From Tabrizicola sp. (GTDB taxonomy: Bacteria > Pseudomonadota > Alphaproteobacteria > Rhodobacterales > Rhodobacteraceae): DNA of 64,000 nt. Shown here one piece after another: positions 54,047 to 63,972 of this stretch. The stretch is taken from assembly GCF_016792905.1 (NCBI RefSeq), contig NZ_JAEULP010000056.1:53555-117554 (forward strand), given 5' to 3'. How positions within the stretch are numbered: the stretch's first letter is position 1; every line of letters starts with the position of its first letter. The notes under the pieces are model-generated. The model was not told where the DNA came from. It worked only from the letters and a program-made list of their open reading frames with translations, and made no database searches. A program made the position numbers and the translations under genes.

Positions 54047-54920
54047 CAGACAAGAACCCTCTGGCGCTGGATTGGAAAGAGATACAATCCTGTCCGCTAT
54101 CGGCCCGCAGCTGCCTCTCGATGGTCGACAGTTCAATTGCGGCTTCGCGCCCAAGTACCGGCTTGCCGGTGCCGCTCGTGCGGCAACAAATCCTGGATGC
54201 TCCGCTCCTGCCGAAGTTCGAGCCGTGCGCCAGCAAGCCAAGGCCGATCTTCACAGAGGGACCCGCAGATCGGGACATCAAGTCATTCCAGCCAGTACAG
54301 TCAGCACCGGCCTGTTCTTGGGGTGCTGCTTCCCTGATCTGGCAAATTTGCTTCCCTGATATGCCGATTGGTTTCCCTGTTCCCGGCGAGCAGCGAAGTT
54401 GCTCGTAAGTTACGGAATAGGCGCGGTGCTTCAGGACGAAAGGCGCCCGAAGGGCCCGCAAACTTCGACTTTCCCCGTCATTTCCCTGTTCTTGCGATCG
54501 AGGCAACCGGAACGGGGCTTGGTGTCAGCAGAGACTCGATTGGTGTTCTGCGGGATTATTGGTAGCGAATGGCGTCTCCCTCGCGAATTGACCATGGCAA
54601 CCCCCGAAAAGGGGGGCAAATATCCTGGTGGAACGGAAAGAGCAGAATAATCGAGGGGTGGCTGGCGGAGGGGATGGGCCTGACATCCAACCTTCTCCGT
54701 CTGCTAAGTCATTGATTTGCAATGACACACCTTAGTCCAATTCTGAGCTTCACTCTGCGGCTGACATAGTTTGCTGCGCCCAAAACGCTGAACGAAAACA
54801 GCCGCGATGCTCTCATAAGTTGTTGTAGATCGCCCGACCTCGCGGCTAGTCTGTTCTTCGTGAAAAGGGCGTTCTGGAACATTTAACGCGGATGTTCCCA
54901 TTTGATTTCTTGAGGCGTGC
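54047..54920. other. Gene-free, repeat-containing region left of the helicase pair
   Basis: 874 bp in which no frame looks like a conserved protein. It includes four TTCCCTG copies (54330-54488), a small GC hairpin CCCCC-GAAAA-GGGGG at 54601-54615 and an AT-richer stretch from 54700 that should hold the promoter of the GHKL-helicase gene. The texture suggests remnants of a mobile element, but no transposase fragment was identified. Confidence 0.5.
54330..54488. repeat. TTCCCTG short repeats
   Basis: TTCCCTG occurs at 54330, 54352, 54373 and 54482; the first three are spaced 22 and 21 bp, with related TTCCC variants in between. About two helical turns separate the regular copies, as in multiple transposase or regulator binding sites at element ends. 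Meaning is inferred. Confidence 0.45.
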
Positions 54921-57900
54921 ATGGATGTTCGCAACCACGAAACCGAACTGAAGCAGCTCGCCGAGTTCGTTCACGACGAGTGCCGGAAGCGCCTTAAGGC
55001 CTACGAAGCGCAGCCGCGAGACGCGGCCGAGCATTTCGAGACCGAGAACGAAGTTCTGTCTGGGGGATACGCATACCGTCAGTTGTACGAACTGGTGCAG
55101 AACGCAGCCGACGCGATCCTCGAGGCCGCGGAGCCGCAAGGACGAATTCACGTCCTTCTCTCCCCTCACCGGCTTGAGGCAGCCAACACCGGGGCCGCTC
55201 TGGACGAACCGGGGATTGTTGCGCTTCTTAATGCGCGCAGCTCACCAAAGCGCGGCAATCAGATCGGTAGATTTGGGATCGGGTTCAAGTCGCTGCTCAA
55301 ACTGGGCGGTCGCGTTGACCTGACATCCAAATCAGTAGGACTGCGCTTCGACCCCGAAGCCTGCCGTGATCGCATTCGTGGACATCTTGGTTTTGGCAAG
55401 AGCGCACCCGCCCCCGGCATGCGACTTGCCGAGGTACTGGACCCATCTGCCGAAAGCAGTCCACTGTTCAGTACAAACAAGTGGAGCTGGGCGACCACGG
55501 TCGTCTCGGCGGAGATATCGGATGACGCAGCATTTGATCGACTGAGCCAGGAAATTGCCGATTTTCCGGCAGAGTTCCTGTTGTTCTTACCCTCGGCTAT
55601 CACCCTCGAGCTTGAAGTTGAAGGCGCTGCACCCCGTCTCTTGACGAAACGGTTTGAAGACGGTTTTGCCGTTGTGGGCGATGGAACCAATGAGGCCCGT
55701 TGGAAGATATTCGAGACTTCGGTCAAGGTCGACAGCGAGGCTGCGCGCTCCGATGCAACTCACATCCAGGCGAGGGAACAGGTGCCATTGGCTTGGGCAG
55801 TGCCGGTCGGTGGTCGTGAACAGGCTGGTCGCTTCTGGGCGTTTTTCCCGACCGAAACGCAGAGCCGAACTTCGGGCATCCTTAATGCTCCCTGGAAGCT
55901 CAACAGCGACAGGACCAACCTGATCAGGGGACCATGGAACGAAGCGATAATGCAGGCAGCCGCTGATCTGATCAGCGGCTCACTCACTGCGCTATCGACA
56001 CCCGAGGACTGCGGGGCCGCAGTAAGTGCGTTCCCGCGTCAACCGGAACGGCAGGACGAAATCGCCGTCCCCCTTGTTCGGTCTCTTTGGGACAAGATCG
56101 TTTCGTCCGAGGTCCTGCCTGACGTGAACGGTATCCCGCGCAACCCAAGCAAGCTCGTTCGGCATTTTGTTGAGAACACGGAAATCTGCAGATCCTGGGC
56201 CGACCTAGCAGGCGCGGATGCGAGAGAACGTTATCTGCATCCAGACTGCTACTCCTCCGAGGCAAGGGTCTCGCGTTTGAAGGCGCTCGTCGAGGAAGCA
56301 AGACGCCGGGAGATGCAGGTCCTCGCGAAGCCCCCCGCCGATGAATGGCTGAACTGCGTCGCGAATACCGATCTCGCTCTGGCGAGAAATGCCTTGGCGT
56401 TCGTTGGCCGCCTCCTGCAGGAAGGCTATAAGCACGGGTTGTTCAGCGTTCCTGAGGCCCGCCTGATCCCAACTACTGAGGGGAGGCTGGCCACCCCCTA
56501 CGAGGCAGTCATCGTATCCGGATCGGCTCCTCCCGCAGGCTTCCGAGCAGTCGCTGAAGAAATCGCTTCGGACAAACAGAGCCGAGACATCCTGATAAAT
56601 CAGTTGCACGTCACCGAACTGGCGGCAGCGGCATGGTCCGACATCCTGGAAACATCTCTGACGACAGCGGAGGAATCAGATCAGCCTGAAGACTGGGAGA
56701 ACTTCTGGCACAACATTGCCTCTGCACCGCAGGAGGCGAGGCAAGAATACATTGATGACCTTGATCTGGATCGGCTCAAGTTTCGTGCGACTTCGGGAAA
56801 GTGGACAAGCCGGAACCTATTGATCGTACGGGAGAACCCAGAGGGTTTTCCCCAGGACCATGTCATGAGTCCGCAGTTCTCGCAGGAGATCAAAGCCACG
56901 GCTCCAAATGAATGGCTGACGGAATTCCCCTGTGCCGAGGAGTCTGTGGATCGGGGCGATCCAAATCTAACGGACTACTTCCGCTTGTTGAGTCCTGCCT
57001 TCGATGAAATCTGCAGGAAGCACTCTGGCAGCACGCCGCGATACTTGCCCAAAACTTCCAGCTACTCGCTTCGAATGCCAGCCGGCTGGCGGCTTCTCCC
57101 TTTGCTGCCTGCAGCAAGCTCCGCTAAATTGAGCCAGGTGCTCTTGAGTGCAATCACGCAAACTGCCGAAAGTGCGTTCAAAGTTACTATCGTCCACCCG
57201 ACACGTCCGGATTCATACCCAAAGGTGACAGCGCCGCATCCGATCTACTTCTGGCTCACGGAGCATGGACGGATACGTGTCGGCAATCTCGTGGTGCCGT
57301 TGAAGTGCATCTCCCCCAAAATCTCTAGAGCCCTGGTTGGAGCTGAAGTCTCCGGCCTTAAGGCTGTAGACGGCTTTCTCCAAGAGAGAGACGCTGAGAC
57401 GGACCTAGGATCACGCCTTGCTTGGCAAAGGTCCAAATTCACGCGCGAAGCCGCTGCGCGTTTCTGGGAAGAGGTGTTCAAATCACTCGCGGAGCGAAAA
57501 AGCGACTTCAAGGCACTACGGCCAGTTTGGGAGATAGCGCATGCTGACGGAGCTATTCCCGCTACCTTGCCCAGCGCCGACGGCACGCTCCCATTGTCGA
57601 AAATCTATGTGACGTCCGATCCGAGCGTAAGTCACGATCTCGACGATGGCAGGATTGTCTTGTTGTCCCAGGATGTTGCTTCGGCATGGGTAGCGGCCGG
57701 CGCAATCGAGCTTGGCACTGGACTCTCGATGTCATTCGAGAAGCGTATGTCCGTGCCGTCCTACCTTCTAGATCTTATCCCAGAGTTGGTGGCAGCACCG
57801 GAAGGCGCTGAGGCCCTCAGGACGGTACTGGCAGTCTGGGTAACTGGCCTTGAAGAAATCGTAGGGCCCTCGAAGCGAGCGGTCACAGTCGGTATGGACG

Positions 57901-59627
57901 CCGACGGCGCATTACTCATCGATCGTGAGCAGTTTGGCAGTCGTGGCCGGAAGGAAGGCATCGAACTGGTGCTTCGGTGTCTTGCGCGCCACGGGATCGT
58001 CCGGGACGGGGTAGATCTGGAAGAAATCCTTTCCCGGATAATGGATCGGCGGTCAGACGAGGCACGCAAGGCAGTTCGAGATGAAAGAACCCTTGAGCTC
58101 AGGTTGCTGAAGGCGATCGGAAGTGATCTCGGGTGCCTCCTCGAGACCCTCACTCCTGCTACCCGTCAAGCCGTTGGGAACGATCTTGATCCGGAGAGCC
58201 TTGCCCGACTGGCAATGGCGGTTCACGGACCGACGCTGCTCAGCAAGCTCAGGAACGCACTCGAGCTTCAAGGACTTGCACCTCCCAATCGATGGGGCGG
58301 TGAGCAATCGCGCATGTTTGTGCAAGAACTTGGCTTCCCGATTGAGTTTGCTTCTTCGGCCGGCGGCCGCAGAGATGCAGAAGTCTCCGTAAGTGGGCCG
58401 ATCCACCTTCCAGCGCTTCATGATTACCAGGAAGATATCTTGACGAGCATAGGCACGCTTCTCGGCACAGGCACTGGCCGCCGCCGAGCCGTGGTCAGCC
58501 TGCCTACAGGCGGAGGGAAAACGCGTGTTGCTGCTGAGGCTGTCGTGCGGCTCGTCTTGAAGGGAGAGGGACGCCGAATTGCACTCTGGATAGCCCAGAC
58601 CGATGAACTGTGCGAGCAGGCTGTCCAGGGCTTTCGCCAGCTCTGGGTCAATGTGGGAGAGCCCGGCGAAGATCTTCGTATCGTGCGGCTATGGGGTGGT
58701 CAGCGAAACCCGTCACCGCCGGAGGGGGACGAGCCAACCGTAGTGATCGCAAGCATCCAGACCTTGATCAGCCGTAGCGGTCGCCCGGAACTGGCATGGG
58801 TCGCTCAAACCGGGATCATCGTCATAGATGAGTGCCATCACGCGATAACCTCGAGCTACACCGACCTGTTGCGATGGCTCGATGTTCAGGTCGGCAGCGA
58901 GCGAGCACGGGAGCGTGAAGCGCCCGTTCTCGGCCTCAGCGCAACGCCTTGGCGCGGATACGATGAGGACGAGTCCGAGCGGCTTGCAGCGCGTTTTGAC
59001 CGTCGCTGGTTTCCGGCCGACCAGCCTGGCCTTCACGACAAGCTCTCCAAGATGGGCGTGCTCGCCGACCGAAGCTATCGCCCCCTTCGTTACGACAGGC
59101 CGATTACCCTGACAGAACGCGAACAGCAACACGTCGATACGTTTGGGGAGCTTCCTGACAGCGTCGTGGATCGGATGGGCGAAGACTCCGACCGGAACGA
59201 TCTGATCATTGATGCAATCGCGAACAGCAAGGCAGAGTCTATCCTCCTCTTCGCCAACTCCGTCGCCCACGCACAGTACCTTGCAGCGAGACTACACTTG
59301 GCGGGTTGTCCTGCAGCCGCTGTCAGCGGTCAGACGGACCGACTTGCGAGGCAGCATTTCACGCGACGGTTCCGTGCCGGCGATCTTCGAGTGATCTGCA
59401 ATCACAGTGTCCTGACGACAGGTTTCGATGCACCAAAGGCGGACATGGTCCTGATCTCAAGGCCCGTTTTTAGTCCTGTTCTTTACATGCAAATGGTGGG
59501 CCGCGGTCTTCGGGGCCCAGCGAACGGTGGCACCGCTCACTGTGAAATCATGACAGTGGAAGACAACATACTCAATTTCCGAGATCGCCTTGCATACCAC
59601 TTCTGTAGGCGCTTTTTTGATGCTTGA
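54921..59627 (+). CDS. GHKL-ATPase (sacsin/Hsp90-like) fused to SF2 helicase; candidate defence protein
   Basis: A 1568-residue protein. The N-terminus is a GHKL ATPase with the N-box LYELVQNAADAI (~56-67) and glycine loop GRFGIGFKSLLKL (~114-126), of the type found in sacsin-like proteins. A long region (~350-1150) has no recognised domain. The C-terminal third is an SF2 helicase: Q-like LHDYQEDIL, Walker A LPTGGGKTRVA (~1193), DECH (VIDECHHA, ~1303), LGLSATPWRG (~1337), and motifs V and VI in CNHSVLTTGFDAPKAD and MQMVGRGLRG (~1525). It overlaps the downstream helicase-nuclease gene by one base. Codon use and GC appear lower than in the rest of the window. Sensing plus DNA or RNA translocation is inferred; it is not any named defence gene I can identify. 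Confidence 0.8.
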   Translation: MDVRNHETELKQLAEFVHDECRKRLKAYEAQPRDAAEHFETENEVLSGGYAYRQLYELVQNAADAILEAAEPQGRIHVLLSPHRLEAANTGAALDEPGIVALLNARSSPKRGNQIGRFGIGFKSLLKLGGRVDLTSKSVGLRFDPEACRDRIRGHLGFGKSAPAPGMRLAEVLDPSAESSPLFSTNKWSWATTVVSAEISDDAAFDRLSQEIADFPAEFLLFLPSAITLELEVEGAAPRLLTKRFEDGFAVVGDGTNEARWKIFETSVKVDSEAARSDATHIQAREQVPLAWAVPVGGREQAGRFWAFFPTETQSRTSGILNAPWKLNSDRTNLIRGPWNEAIMQAAADLISGSLTALSTPEDCGAAVSAFPRQPERQDEIAVPLVRSLWDKIVSSEVLPDVNGIPRNPSKLVRHFVENTEICRSWADLAGADARERYLHPDCYSSEARVSRLKALVEEARRREMQVLAKPPADEWLNCVANTDLALARNALAFVGRLLQEGYKHGLFSVPEARLIPTTEGRLATPYEAVIVSGSAPPAGFRAVAEEIASDKQSRDILINQLHVTELAAAAWSDILETSLTTAEESDQPEDWENFWHNIASAPQEARQEYIDDLDLDRLKFRATSGKWTSRNLLIVRENPEGFPQDHVMSPQFSQEIKATAPNEWLTEFPCAEESVDRGDPNLTDYFRLLSPAFDEICRKHSGSTPRYLPKTSSYSLRMPAGWRLLPLLPAASSAKLSQVLLSAITQTAESAFKVTIVHPTRPDSYPKVTAPHPIYFWLTEHGRIRVGNLVVPLKCISPKISRALVGAEVSGLKAVDGFLQERDAETDLGSRLAWQRSKFTREAAARFWEEVFKSLAERKSDFKALRPVWEIAHADGAIPATLPSADGTLPLSKIYVTSDPSVSHDLDDGRIVLLSQDVASAWVAAGAIELGTGLSMSFEKRMSVPSYLLDLIPELVAAPEGAEALRTVLAVWVTGLEEIVGPSKRAVTVGMDADGALLIDREQFGSRGRKEGIELVLRCLARHGIVRDGVDLEEILSRIMDRRSDEARKAVRDERTLELRLLKAIGSDLGCLLETLTPATRQAVGNDLDPESLARLAMAVHGPTLLSKLRNALELQGLAPPNRWGGEQSRMFVQELGFPIEFASSAGGRRDAEVSVSGPIHLPALHDYQEDILTSIGTLLGTGTGRRRAVVSLPTGGGKTRVAAEAVVRLVLKGEGRRIALWIAQTDELCEQAVQGFRQLWVNVGEPGEDLRIVRLWGGQRNPSPPEGDEPTVVIASIQTLISRSGRPELAWVAQTGIIVIDECHHAITSSYTDLLRWLDVQVGSERAREREAPVLGLSATPWRGYDEDESERLAARFDRRWFPADQPGLHDKLSKMGVLADRSYRPLRYDRPITLTEREQQHVDTFGELPDSVVDRMGEDSDRNDLIIDAIANSKAESILLFANSVAHAQYLAARLHLAGCPAAAVSGQTDRLARQHFTRRFRAGDLRVICNHSVLTTGFDAPKADMVLISRPVFSPVLYMQMVGRGLRGPANGGTAHCEIMTVEDNILNFRDRLAYHFCRRFFDA

Positions 59628-62600
59628 TGCAGCGCGCGACTGCCCTGCAGGAAGGAATGCCAATGATCGCCGGAGCAAGACGCTTGCCCACCATGCATGT
59701 TTCAGTTCGTGTTCCATGGCACGACGGTGGCTGGGCAGGGAAAACTTGCGCAAATCCGCGTGGGAACACGTCCTGCCTGATCCTGCCGAGAGTAGCAGAA
59801 AGCAAGGACGACAATTTCGAGACGAGCATCGCTGGTGCCGCTTGGGATCCCGACGGCGCTCGGCTACCGGCATGTGCCGCAGAACGCGGGGCATTCATGG
59901 CGCCCTTCGGCTATGCTCGGAAGGTGCGTCATCCCTACAGTCACGACCCTAGATACAAGCACTTCCAGGAAAGCTACTTCCACCATCCGGCCTATTCCGC
60001 TGCGGCAGTTCCTTTCGCCTGGATGATGAAGAATTCGGATGACGGGATCCCTGATCGTGCCAAGGCCTACAAGATCGACTTCCGACCCGAACTCGAACCC
60101 GACCTCGAATTCGATAAGCTCTGGGTTCAGGAACGCCGGAACCAGCTTGCGATGCTCGACACGTTCTTCGGCGCAATCACACCCGAGGAATCTCTTGTAT
60201 TCTTCTATGCCAAGCGAACACCGCTGACGGATGACGGGCGGCGAGTCATTGTCGGCATGGGTCGCGTTCTCAAGGTAGACCCTTCTGTCGAGTACATCTA
60301 TGAGAAGGGCGCGCCATCGGACGCGATGCGCTGTGTCCTGTGGGAGCGCAATCTGCATCATTCGATACGGCCAGACATCAAGGACGGCTTTCTTCTTCCC
60401 TATCACGAACTGATTGATCTGGCCGAAAAAGACCCCAGCATCGATGTGTCGAGCCTTGTGCTTCATGCGCCCGAGGAACAATGGGACGCATTCTCAATGG
60501 GCACCGAGCATGTGACGCATGATCAAGCGATCACGGTTCTGCTCGCCTGCGCGTCACTGCTTGAGCGGCTTGAACGGGTAGTTCCAGGCAATTGGTCCGC
60601 CGCTCGGGGCTGGGTCGACACTCAGCTGAACAGGATCTGGCGGCTTCGGGGTGCCTTTCCCGGCCTTGGCTCAGCACTGACAGCTTTCGGATTGACTCAC
60701 GGTACTCTCGTCGCACACGCCGTTGGTCAACAGCTGCACGCCGACGGCTCCCAGGAGGTGCGCGATCCTTGGCCGCTCGTTGAAAAAGTGCTTCACGAGC
60801 CGACCCTGCTCGCTCTCGATTTGGCAGCGACAATTGGTTCGACCGCGGCAAAACTCTGGGGCAGCCTGAAGCCAGAGCGGCGGGCGCTGCTCAAGCTGCT
60901 TGCCAGATTCGAGATTACTGCCGATCAGGCGACCCGGTGGTTTGTAACGGAAGAACGCACGCGGGTTGGCATCACAGCTACCGACGCAGAAATCTTAGCC
61001 AACCCGTATATTTGCTTCGAAGACGACCGAGGGCGCATCGACCCAATTTCGGCAGCAGTGATTGATCGTGGACTTTTCCCTGACGCGACAGTCGCGACGG
61101 CGGTACCCCTGCCGGACCCCTCCCGCTGTCGGGAAGCTATTGATCCCCGTCGTGGCCGAGCCTTGATGATTTCGACGCTCGATCGCGCAGCGGGTGAAGG
61201 GCATACCTTGCTGCCCCAATCTTGGCTCGTGCAACGGGTCCGCGACCTCGATGTCTCACCCCAGTGCGCAATCGGTGCCGATTGGGTCGAAGCATTTGGC
61301 ACATTCCTAAAGGCCAGGATAGCCGTCTCCCTTATGGCGGATGGCACCCCAGCATGGCAGCTCCAGCAGTATGCAAAGTCACGCGACCTTATATCGGCCC
61401 GTGTGAAACGACGCCTTACGGGTAAACGACATCCTGGCGAGCACGACTGGCGAGCACTTATCGACCAACAGCTTCCGCCGTTTGCGGCGGCGAGCGACCC
61501 CGAGACGGAGGAGCTTGCGCGGGTCGAAAAAGCCAAGGCGCTAGAGGAGATATTTCGGTCTCGGTTTTCGGTTCTGATTGGGCCTGCTGGTACTGGCAAG
61601 ACGAGCCTATTGACGGCCCTCCTGTCTTTGCCATCGGTCGCTGCCGGAGGGGTACTCCTGCTCGCCCCGACAGGGAAGGCGCGGGTTCAGATGCAGAGGC
61701 GGGCCAAAAATGCGCAGGCCTACACACTTGCGCAGTTCTTGCTGGCACTCGGCCGCTACGACCCACTGACCGGAGCGTATCGAGTTACCGATGACGCCAA
61801 CCGAGAGCGCGGATTCAAGACTGTAGTCATCGACGAGTGCTCTATGCTGACCGAGGACCAATTGGCGGCGACCCTTGACTCGATCGAGACAACATCGGTC
61901 GAACGCTTGATCTTGGTGGGCGATCCAAGACAGCTCCCGCCAATTGGGGCGGGCCGCCCCTTCGTCGACATCGTCCGCTACTTGAACTACGACAGTGCAA
62001 CGGCGAACAGACAGACGGCGGCGGGATATGCTGAGCTCAAGATGGTGCGTCGGCAAACCGAGCAATCAGTCGCGGCAGGACAGCCGCCAGCAGCACGCGA
62101 CGACATCATTTTGTCAAGGTGGTTCGGGGGAGAGGCTCCGGATCCTGGTGCTGATGAAGCATGGGATCGTCTAGCGATAGGCAAGGCCATAGGAATTCGA
62201 GCGGTTCGTTGGGAGGGCGACGCCGACCTCCAGACAACGCTTCTTGCCGAGGTCAAGGCGACGACGCGGAGCATTTCTCAAAAGAAAGGGTTCGACGATG
62301 AGGGGGACGACACCACTTTCGAGATCAGCCTTGGCGGGCGTCCGTTCAAAGAAGTCGTGTACTTCAATCTGTCCCGCCTAGAGAAAGATGCCGAGGGCGC
62401 CGAACGGCGCAGTGGAGGTGGCGCTGACGCTGAAACATGGCAAATACTCTCACCAGTGCGCGCTGGTGAGACCGGCGTGGATGGCCTAAACCGCTGGCTT
62501 CAGAAAACTTTCCGGCAAAGGGCGCGTGTTTGGGCCACGCCCAATTCTTTTGGCTCGCGTAAGGTCTTTAAACCGTTAGGACCTCAGGGAATTCTTTATG

Positions 62601-63481
62601 GTGACAAGGTAATCAATCTGATCAACAAAAAGCGATCTTGCTATCCCAAGGTAGCTGACAGCTATTTGGCAAATGGGGAAATTGGAATTGTAATTGGGCA
62701 GTACAAGGGTGCGAAAGCATCCTACAAGGGAAGTCCCTGGGAGGCTCAGGTTGAATTTTCGTCGCAGCTCGGCTACCATTTTAGCTTCCAAGCTCGCGAT
62801 TTTGGTCAAGATGGCGAGTCGCCTTTGGAGCTCGCTTATGCATTGACCATTCACAAGGCCCAAGGCAGCGAATTTGGTACGACTTTCATCGTTATCCCGA
62901 ATCCCTGTCGGCTTCTTTCACGTGAACTGCTCTACACGGCACTGACGCGCCAACGTGAAGAGGTCGTCCTTTTTCACCAAGGAGACCTTAGAGCTCTTCT
63001 GAATCTGTCTCTATCCGAGCATTCCGAGACCGCCCGTCGGCTTACCAATCTGTTTTCCGATCCCAAGCCTGTCGAGCACCTCGGGTCTTTCCTCGAAGAA
63101 GGCCTAATTCACCGCACCACGCGTGGCGAGCTAGTGCGCTCAAAATCGGAGGTGATTATTGCCAATCTTCTTCATGGTCTCGGGATCACGTATGCTTATG
63201 AACAACCCTTTACCGGGCAGGACGGCAGCGTCCGATACCCTGACTTCACGATCGAAGACGCTGAGACTGGTCGGCGCGTGTTTCTGGAGCACCTTGGGCT
63301 GCTGTCTGAACCAGCATATCGACGGCGGTGGCTGGCAAAGTTGAATTGGTATCGCTCTCAGGGGGTGTTGCCGGAAGAAGAGGGTGACGGAGACGCAGGA
63401 ATTCTAATGACGACCACCGAAGAGAAGGGCATCGACTCTGCGGATATTGAGCAACGGCTGCGCATGCTGCTAGGGCTATAG
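59627..63481 (+). CDS. RecD-like SF1 helicase fused to PD-(D/E)XK nuclease; candidate defence protein
   Basis: A 1284-residue protein starting inside the upstream stop (TGATG). The N-terminal part begins with a Cys/His/Trp-bearing segment (RVPWHDGGWAGKTC, ~28-41) that I do not recognise. The helicase core has Walker A GPAGTGKTSLL (~650), Walker B VIDECSMLTEDQL (~735), GDPRQLPPIG and AYALTIHKAQGSEF plus LYTALTRQREE (~1075-1110), as in RecD/TraA-type SF1B enzymes. The last ~120 residues look like a PD-(D/E)XK nuclease: RSKSEVIIANLL, then YPDFTIED, then FLEHLG. It presumably degrades DNA unwound by this or the partner helicase. Around 62580-62800 the DNA is notably AT-rich. Confidence 0.82.
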   Translation: MQRATALQEGMPMIAGARRLPTMHVSVRVPWHDGGWAGKTCANPRGNTSCLILPRVAESKDDNFETSIAGAAWDPDGARLPACAAERGAFMAPFGYARKVRHPYSHDPRYKHFQESYFHHPAYSAAAVPFAWMMKNSDDGIPDRAKAYKIDFRPELEPDLEFDKLWVQERRNQLAMLDTFFGAITPEESLVFFYAKRTPLTDDGRRVIVGMGRVLKVDPSVEYIYEKGAPSDAMRCVLWERNLHHSIRPDIKDGFLLPYHELIDLAEKDPSIDVSSLVLHAPEEQWDAFSMGTEHVTHDQAITVLLACASLLERLERVVPGNWSAARGWVDTQLNRIWRLRGAFPGLGSALTAFGLTHGTLVAHAVGQQLHADGSQEVRDPWPLVEKVLHEPTLLALDLAATIGSTAAKLWGSLKPERRALLKLLARFEITADQATRWFVTEERTRVGITATDAEILANPYICFEDDRGRIDPISAAVIDRGLFPDATVATAVPLPDPSRCREAIDPRRGRALMISTLDRAAGEGHTLLPQSWLVQRVRDLDVSPQCAIGADWVEAFGTFLKARIAVSLMADGTPAWQLQQYAKSRDLISARVKRRLTGKRHPGEHDWRALIDQQLPPFAAASDPETEELARVEKAKALEEIFRSRFSVLIGPAGTGKTSLLTALLSLPSVAAGGVLLLAPTGKARVQMQRRAKNAQAYTLAQFLLALGRYDPLTGAYRVTDDANRERGFKTVVIDECSMLTEDQLAATLDSIETTSVERLILVGDPRQLPPIGAGRPFVDIVRYLNYDSATANRQTAAGYAELKMVRRQTEQSVAAGQPPAARDDIILSRWFGGEAPDPGADEAWDRLAIGKAIGIRAVRWEGDADLQTTLLAEVKATTRSISQKKGFDDEGDDTTFEISLGGRPFKEVVYFNLSRLEKDAEGAERRSGGGADAETWQILSPVRAGETGVDGLNRWLQKTFRQRARVWATPNSFGSRKVFKPLGPQGILYGDKVINLINKKRSCYPKVADSYLANGEIGIVIGQYKGAKASYKGSPWEAQVEFSSQLGYHFSFQARDFGQDGESPLELAYALTIHKAQGSEFGTTFIVIPNPCRLLSRELLYTALTRQREEVVLFHQGDLRALLNLSLSEHSETARRLTNLFSDPKPVEHLGSFLEEGLIHRTTRGELVRSKSEVIIANLLHGLGITYAYEQPFTGQDGSVRYPDFTIEDAETGRRVFLEHLGLLSEPAYRRRWLAKLNWYRSQGVLPEEEGDGDAGILMTTTEEKGIDSADIEQRLRMLLGL

Positions 63482-63521
63482 AGAGGTATGCATTGACGGC
63501 ACGAAAGAGATTGCTCCCGTA

Positions 63522-63686
63522 TCACTCCTTAGTCCGCCAGCCCCTGTTCGGCGAGCAGTCCCCCACGTTCGTCGAACCGCCGAAGCGGAGCCGGAACAGG
63601 AGCACTGCGATTTCAAGGTCGTCGTCGTGCAGCGCCGACCACATCCACGGGCTGACGGCGAAGCCGCCAAGCAGGATGCTGATCAC
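63522..63686 (-). pseudogene. Possible remnant of a small membrane-protein gene
   Basis: From a GTG at 63686 a 54-codon frame reads SILLGGFAVSPWMW and LEIAVLLFRLRFGG, with a natural composition and high third-position GC. In the same frame upstream, RRISFVVALVCLAVTF precedes an in-frame TAA at about 63718. This suggests an older, longer gene interrupted by a stop codon. No family is recognised and the evidence is thin. Confidence 0.3.
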
Positions 63687-63854
63687 TGACCCTTGGCTCC
63701 AATCGTCGGGAACGTCTTAGAATGTGACCGCGAGGCAAACGAGTGCCACGACGAAAGAGATTCTGCGGAGCGTATCGAGACACGGCACCAGCGGCAGGAC
63801 CGCTGCCTGGGTCTGGCGAGGACGCTCTGCGCATCCAGCGTCGCCACACTGTCA

Positions 63855-63902
63855 ATCGGCGCGCAAAACTGACCCCTTATCGGCGTCCAAAATTGACCCC
63901 CC
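63855..63902. mobile_element. Two 24-bp direct repeats resembling an IS21-family end
   Basis: ATCGGCG-x-x-CAAAACTGACCCC (63855-63876) is followed at a 24-bp period by ATCGGCG-x-x-CAAAATTGACCCC (63879-63900). Repeated TGACCCC units are typical of the multiple transposase-binding sites at the ends of IS21-like (istA/istB) elements in Alphaproteobacteria. The element itself would continue beyond the right edge. 63482-63854 contains no intact gene. Confidence 0.5.
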
Positions 63903-63914
63903 TTGTGGTGTCGA

Positions 63915-63972
63915 GATCAGGGCCTGAGCCGACGGAGCTGATCACAGAGTGGAGGCGGGTCAGGCCCTGATC
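63915..63972. repeat. 13-bp inverted repeat at the right edge
   Basis: GATCAGGGCCTGA (63915-63927) and TCAGGCCCTGATC (63960-63972) are perfect complements separated by 32 nt. The element follows the TGACCCC repeats directly and may be part of the same mobile element or a hairpin that blocks read-through. Confidence 0.55.

Noticed and set aside
54601-54616. CCCCC-GAAAA-GGGGG hairpin as a terminator
   Set aside because: It is over 500 bp from the nearest gene end and is not followed by T residues.
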